Origin: Pleurocapsa sp. PCC 7319 | Lineage (GTDB): Bacteria; Cyanobacteriota; Cyanobacteriia; Cyanobacteriales; Xenococcaceae | NCBI RefSeq assembly: GCF_000332195.1 | Contig: NZ_KB235922.1 | Coordinates: 1,547,902-1,611,901 of the forward strand | Reading direction: 5' to 3' | DNA: 64,000 nucleotides | In this document: piece after piece, positions 61,357 to 64,000 of the stretch | How positions within the stretch are numbered: position 1 is the first letter of the stretch | Layout of the letters: every line of letters starts with the position of its first letter | The notes under the pieces: model-generated | What the model was told of the DNA's origin: nothing | The model's database searches: none | Seen by the model: the letters and a program-made list of their open reading frames with translations, nothing else | Program-made: the position numbers and the translations under genes

Positions 61357-62193
61357 ATGACAAGGAATCAAAACTCGATAACTAAAACTGTGGGAACGTA
61401 TTTTGTTTTAGGTGCGATCGCTTTTTTGATGTTGTTTCCGCTGTTATGGTTGATTGGCACTTCTTTTAAATCTCCTACAGAAGATATTTTTACTTTTCCT
61501 CCACAACTATTTCCTACCCAACCTACTTTCGAGAACTTTGTGACAGTTTGGCAAACTGAGCCTTTTGGACAGTATTTGATGAATAGTGCGATCGTTGCTG
61601 TTCTCACCGTTGGTTTAAATTTATTATTTTGTGCCTTAGCTGCTTATCCTTTAGCTCGTCTTTCTTTTAACGGCAGGGAGTTTATTTTTGCCTTAGTTTT
61701 AGCAACTATCATGATTCCCTTTCAGATAGTAATGATTCCTTTGTATGTCTTAGCAGTAAACCTAGGTCTCAGAAATACTTATTTGGGAATTATTTTTCCC
61801 AATCTCGCCTCGGCATTTGGCATTTTTTTGTTAAGGCAGGCACTCAAAGCAGTTCCTTTAGAACTAGAAGAAGCAGCTCGCATTGATGGTTGTTCCGAAC
61901 TCGGTATTTGGTGGAATGTGATGATTCCAGCTATCCGTCCTGCTTTGTTGACTTTAGCTATTTTTGTGTTCATTGGCTCGTGGAGTGATTTTCTGTGGCC
62001 TTTAATTGTTTTAGATGACCCCGATTATTACACCCTTCCTCTAGCAGTCGCTAACTTAGCTGGGTCTTTCTCTCTTGACTGGAGATTAGTAGCAGCCGGT
62101 TCAGTAATTTCGATCGCCCCGATTCTATTATTGTTTTTGTTTTTGCAACGATATATTATTCCCACTGATGTTGGTAGTGGAGTTAAGGGATAG
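61357..62193 (+). CDS. Carbohydrate ABC transporter permease (MalG-like)
   Basis: 278 residues with six membrane helices. FLMLFPLLWLIGTSFKSPTEDIFTFPPQLFPTQPTFENFVTVW is the MalG-type start, and EEAARIDGCSELGIWWNVMIPAIRPALLTLAIF the EAA loop that contacts the ATPase. No partner permease, ATPase or binding protein is next to it, so it seems to depend on genes elsewhere. Substrate probably a sugar or polyol. Confidence 0.92.
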   Translation: MTRNQNSITKTVGTYFVLGAIAFLMLFPLLWLIGTSFKSPTEDIFTFPPQLFPTQPTFENFVTVWQTEPFGQYLMNSAIVAVLTVGLNLLFCALAAYPLARLSFNGREFIFALVLATIMIPFQIVMIPLYVLAVNLGLRNTYLGIIFPNLASAFGIFLLRQALKAVPLELEEAARIDGCSELGIWWNVMIPAIRPALLTLAIFVFIGSWSDFLWPLIVLDDPDYYTLPLAVANLAGSFSLDWRLVAAGSVISIAPILLLFLFLQRYIIPTDVGSGVKG

Positions 62194-62208
62194 TTGGCTG
62201 AAAATCTA

Positions 62209-63951
62209 TTACTCACAATGATAAAAACGATCGCGATAGCCGCTATTAGATAAATCTATTGAACTATCAAGAGTGCAACCGAGTTCAGGAAGTCGCTCTT
62301 CATCGACTTGCAGATTAACCCCGAATAAATTTAGGGGTTTTGATTGTACAGTTAAAATCCTGCTCAGGGTAGGCAAGGTTATATCTATATCACTTTTGTA
62401 TTGCTGAACTAGCAGAAATTGGGGGGATTGAGAAGTCAAGAATTCATCTTGAGAATTTAGACGTTGAAAAGAGAAGGCTAATCCAATTAATTCACGCAGC
62501 TCAGAATGAGTTTGATGAGTCATGGCAACTAGAGCTGGAAAATTAGAATTCGCTTGAATATGAATCGCTAGGCAATCTGAATGTCTTGATTTTTGAAATC
62601 CCAAGTTATTGACAACGGTAAGAGAGCCTAAAAATCCCACGATCAACAACACCACAACAACTTTATTTTTGATGGCTTGAGCAGAGAATTTGCTCCACCA
62701 TGATGCATCTTTAGAGAAAGTAAATCTTTCCCGTCCCCAATAAGCAGCCATAGCAGCAGCAACTAATAAAATAAATGCTGGAAAATAAACAAAATGATAA
62801 CGGGCAGCTAGAGAAATATCTTTACGCATGCCATAAATAATCAGGAAAAAAATAACTATAGAACTGACGAAGTAACTTCCCAGAAGAATCGCTGGCATAC
62901 GAGTCTGGGGCTTAATTAATAGCGATCGCCATCCCTGAATCAAAGTAGGTATTACCCAGATTAAAACCGCCAAAATTATTAATGCGGAAATTATAATTCC
63001 CCAGGTAGATATACCTTCGACAGGTAACATCATGACCATCGTAATTAGCCATGCCAATATACGAGGAATTGGCTCTAAAATTTCCTCGGGTTCAAAACTG
63101 GTTGTAATCCAACTTGTCAATTCATTGTCAGAAATTCCTCTAACTATCGGCAACCAAACTAAACCACTGACTAAAGTACCCCAGCCAACTAGATATATAC
63201 TACGCCATTGCTTGAAAGTTTGCTCACGGGGATTAGATAGCCAAAAAACTATAATGGCGATCGCTTCTGCCCCTAAAGCGAGAACAAAAAAATAATGAGT
63301 GGCAATTCCCAAAGCATTAACTACAATCCAAATACCTATCAACCATCCTCGTACAGCAATTCTCTGCTGAATTAATTGCATCGTCTTGACCAAACAAGTT
63401 AGCGAAGCAATGACCCATAAAATAGTCAGGGTATAGTGACGGGCTTCTTGAGCTAGATAAATACCGTAGGGAGATATCGCCATTAATACGGCTGCCAAAT
63501 GCGCCACCAAACGAGAGCGAAATGTCATCCAACCCAAACTGAAGATCGCCGGAACAGCTAAAGCTCCCAAAATAGCACTCAGCGATCGCGCAACTTGCAA
63601 TGAGACTATATTCCCATCATGCACCCATAATTTAACCCACCAATGAGTCAGCCAAAAATAAAGAGGAGGATGAGTACTTTCCTGTATTAACCGTTCCAGG
63701 ACATTAGTATAATTAATCCCTGAATCGAACCGCAGTGGAGAGAGTAAAGTATCCAGGGAAATTATTTGATCTAGAGGAATAGCAGAAAAACCATGACCCA
63801 AACTATAACCAATAGTTGCAATCTCGATCGAAGAAGCGGGTTTGAAATTTAGATTACTAAATCGAAGTATTAGCCCCAAAATGAGCCAGATTAATAACCA
63901 AAAAATGTCAATAGGATTAAGACGTTGAGAATTATCTTGATTAATCTTCAA
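62209..63951 (-). CDS. GT39/ArnT-like membrane glycosyltransferase
   Basis: 580 residues with about 12 hydrophobic segments. The first helix is followed by a loop with DTLLSPLRFDSGINYTNVLERLIQESTHPPLYFWLTHWWVKL, where the STHPPLYF is the acceptor/sugar-lipid motif of the PMT superfamily, and LSAILGALAVPAIFSLGWMTFRSRLVAHLAAVLMAISPYGIYLAQEARHYTL is typical. The C-terminal part is an exported domain with a Cys pair (CLAIH and GCTLD). It would transfer a sugar from a polyprenyl-phosphate carrier to an exported glycan or lipid. Partner genes are not visible. Confidence 0.87.
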   Translation of the reverse strand: MKINQDNSQRLNPIDIFWLLIWLILGLILRFSNLNFKPASSIEIATIGYSLGHGFSAIPLDQIISLDTLLSPLRFDSGINYTNVLERLIQESTHPPLYFWLTHWWVKLWVHDGNIVSLQVARSLSAILGALAVPAIFSLGWMTFRSRLVAHLAAVLMAISPYGIYLAQEARHYTLTILWVIASLTCLVKTMQLIQQRIAVRGWLIGIWIVVNALGIATHYFFVLALGAEAIAIIVFWLSNPREQTFKQWRSIYLVGWGTLVSGLVWLPIVRGISDNELTSWITTSFEPEEILEPIPRILAWLITMVMMLPVEGISTWGIIISALIILAVLIWVIPTLIQGWRSLLIKPQTRMPAILLGSYFVSSIVIFFLIIYGMRKDISLAARYHFVYFPAFILLVAAAMAAYWGRERFTFSKDASWWSKFSAQAIKNKVVVVLLIVGFLGSLTVVNNLGFQKSRHSDCLAIHIQANSNFPALVAMTHQTHSELRELIGLAFSFQRLNSQDEFLTSQSPQFLLVQQYKSDIDITLPTLSRILTVQSKPLNLFGVNLQVDEERLPELGCTLDSSIDLSNSGYRDRFYHCE

Positions 63952-64000
63952 ATCGTTAGGAAAAATTACTCAAATTATTTTGCTCTCAATTGTAGTAGCC

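Noticed and set aside
1-64000. tRNA, rRNA, tmRNA or CRISPR genes
   Set aside because: No cloverleaf-like T-loop pattern, no rRNA landmarks and no spaced direct repeats were seen; the tandem repeats have no unique spacers.

Overview
The window comes from a cyanobacterium. The palindrome GCGATCGC (HIP1) recurs throughout coding and non-coding DNA, the base composition is AT-rich, and several families are typically cyanobacterial: Uma2 nucleases, DevBCA exporters, a Nif11-type peptide, pentapeptide repeats, TIGR03643 and DUF4332. Many intergenic 7-bp tandem repeats and MITE-like elements suggest a large, repeat-rich genome such as that of a Pleurocapsales-type species. That placement is inference. 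No rRNA, tRNA or CRISPR array was seen.

Layout. 1-6.3 kb: end of gyrA, a tiny membrane ORF, an alpha/beta hydrolase, a Uma2 nuclease, a 375-bp MITE-like element, asnS, a NarL-type histidine kinase and an AcpH-like protein. 6.9-9.7 kb: three genes for a MotA/ExbB-like channel protein with a long coiled-coil tail and two related ExbD-like partners. 9.8-21 kb: mostly ordinary genes (Uma2, LapA-like, Nif11 peptide, YefM-YoeB toxin-antitoxin, pepP, DUF4332, RRM protein, mgtE, pentapeptide repeat, dtd, CobW GTPase, thioredoxin-like, hemL).

21.2-29.2 kb: the most unusual stretch. An IS element with a frameshifted transposase has cut into the first gene of an operon. That operon then encodes a 1108-residue tubulin-like protein ending in a SHOCT domain, a ZorA/MotA-like membrane protein with a long coiled coil, and a ZorB/MotB-like protein with a TM aspartate and an OmpA domain. 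The combination of tubulin-like GTPase and ion-driven stator is the best candidate for an undescribed system.

29.3-37.5 kb: DUF5765 protein and a scattered devBCA exporter locus (devB and devC separated by 30 copies of a 7-mer; devA displaced by acetyltransferase genes and gene debris), with a divergent phosphatase-TetR pair. 37.7-46.6 kb: argC, a solute-binding protein, an intact IS701-type element with perfect ends and a 4-bp target duplication, a tandem pair of VanZ/LamG-like membrane proteins, a sulfotransferase and a repeat-rich region. 46.8-51.9 kb: a second devBCA locus led by its own TetR gene, with an operator-promoter-operator arrangement and a GGDEF gene between devC and devA. 52-64 kb: TAXI and peptide solute-binding lipoproteins, a GT2 glycosyltransferase, a patch of pseudogenes, a Na/Ca-type exchanger, an SLC13 permease, a TIGR03643 protein, a sugar ABC permease and a GT39-like membrane glycosyltransferase.

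The two dev loci match gene for gene. In both, a repeat sits immediately after the devB stop codon and unrelated genes lie between devC and devA. Three copies of one ~106-bp inverted-repeat element lie at gene 3' ends, and two of them overlap or supply the stop codon.
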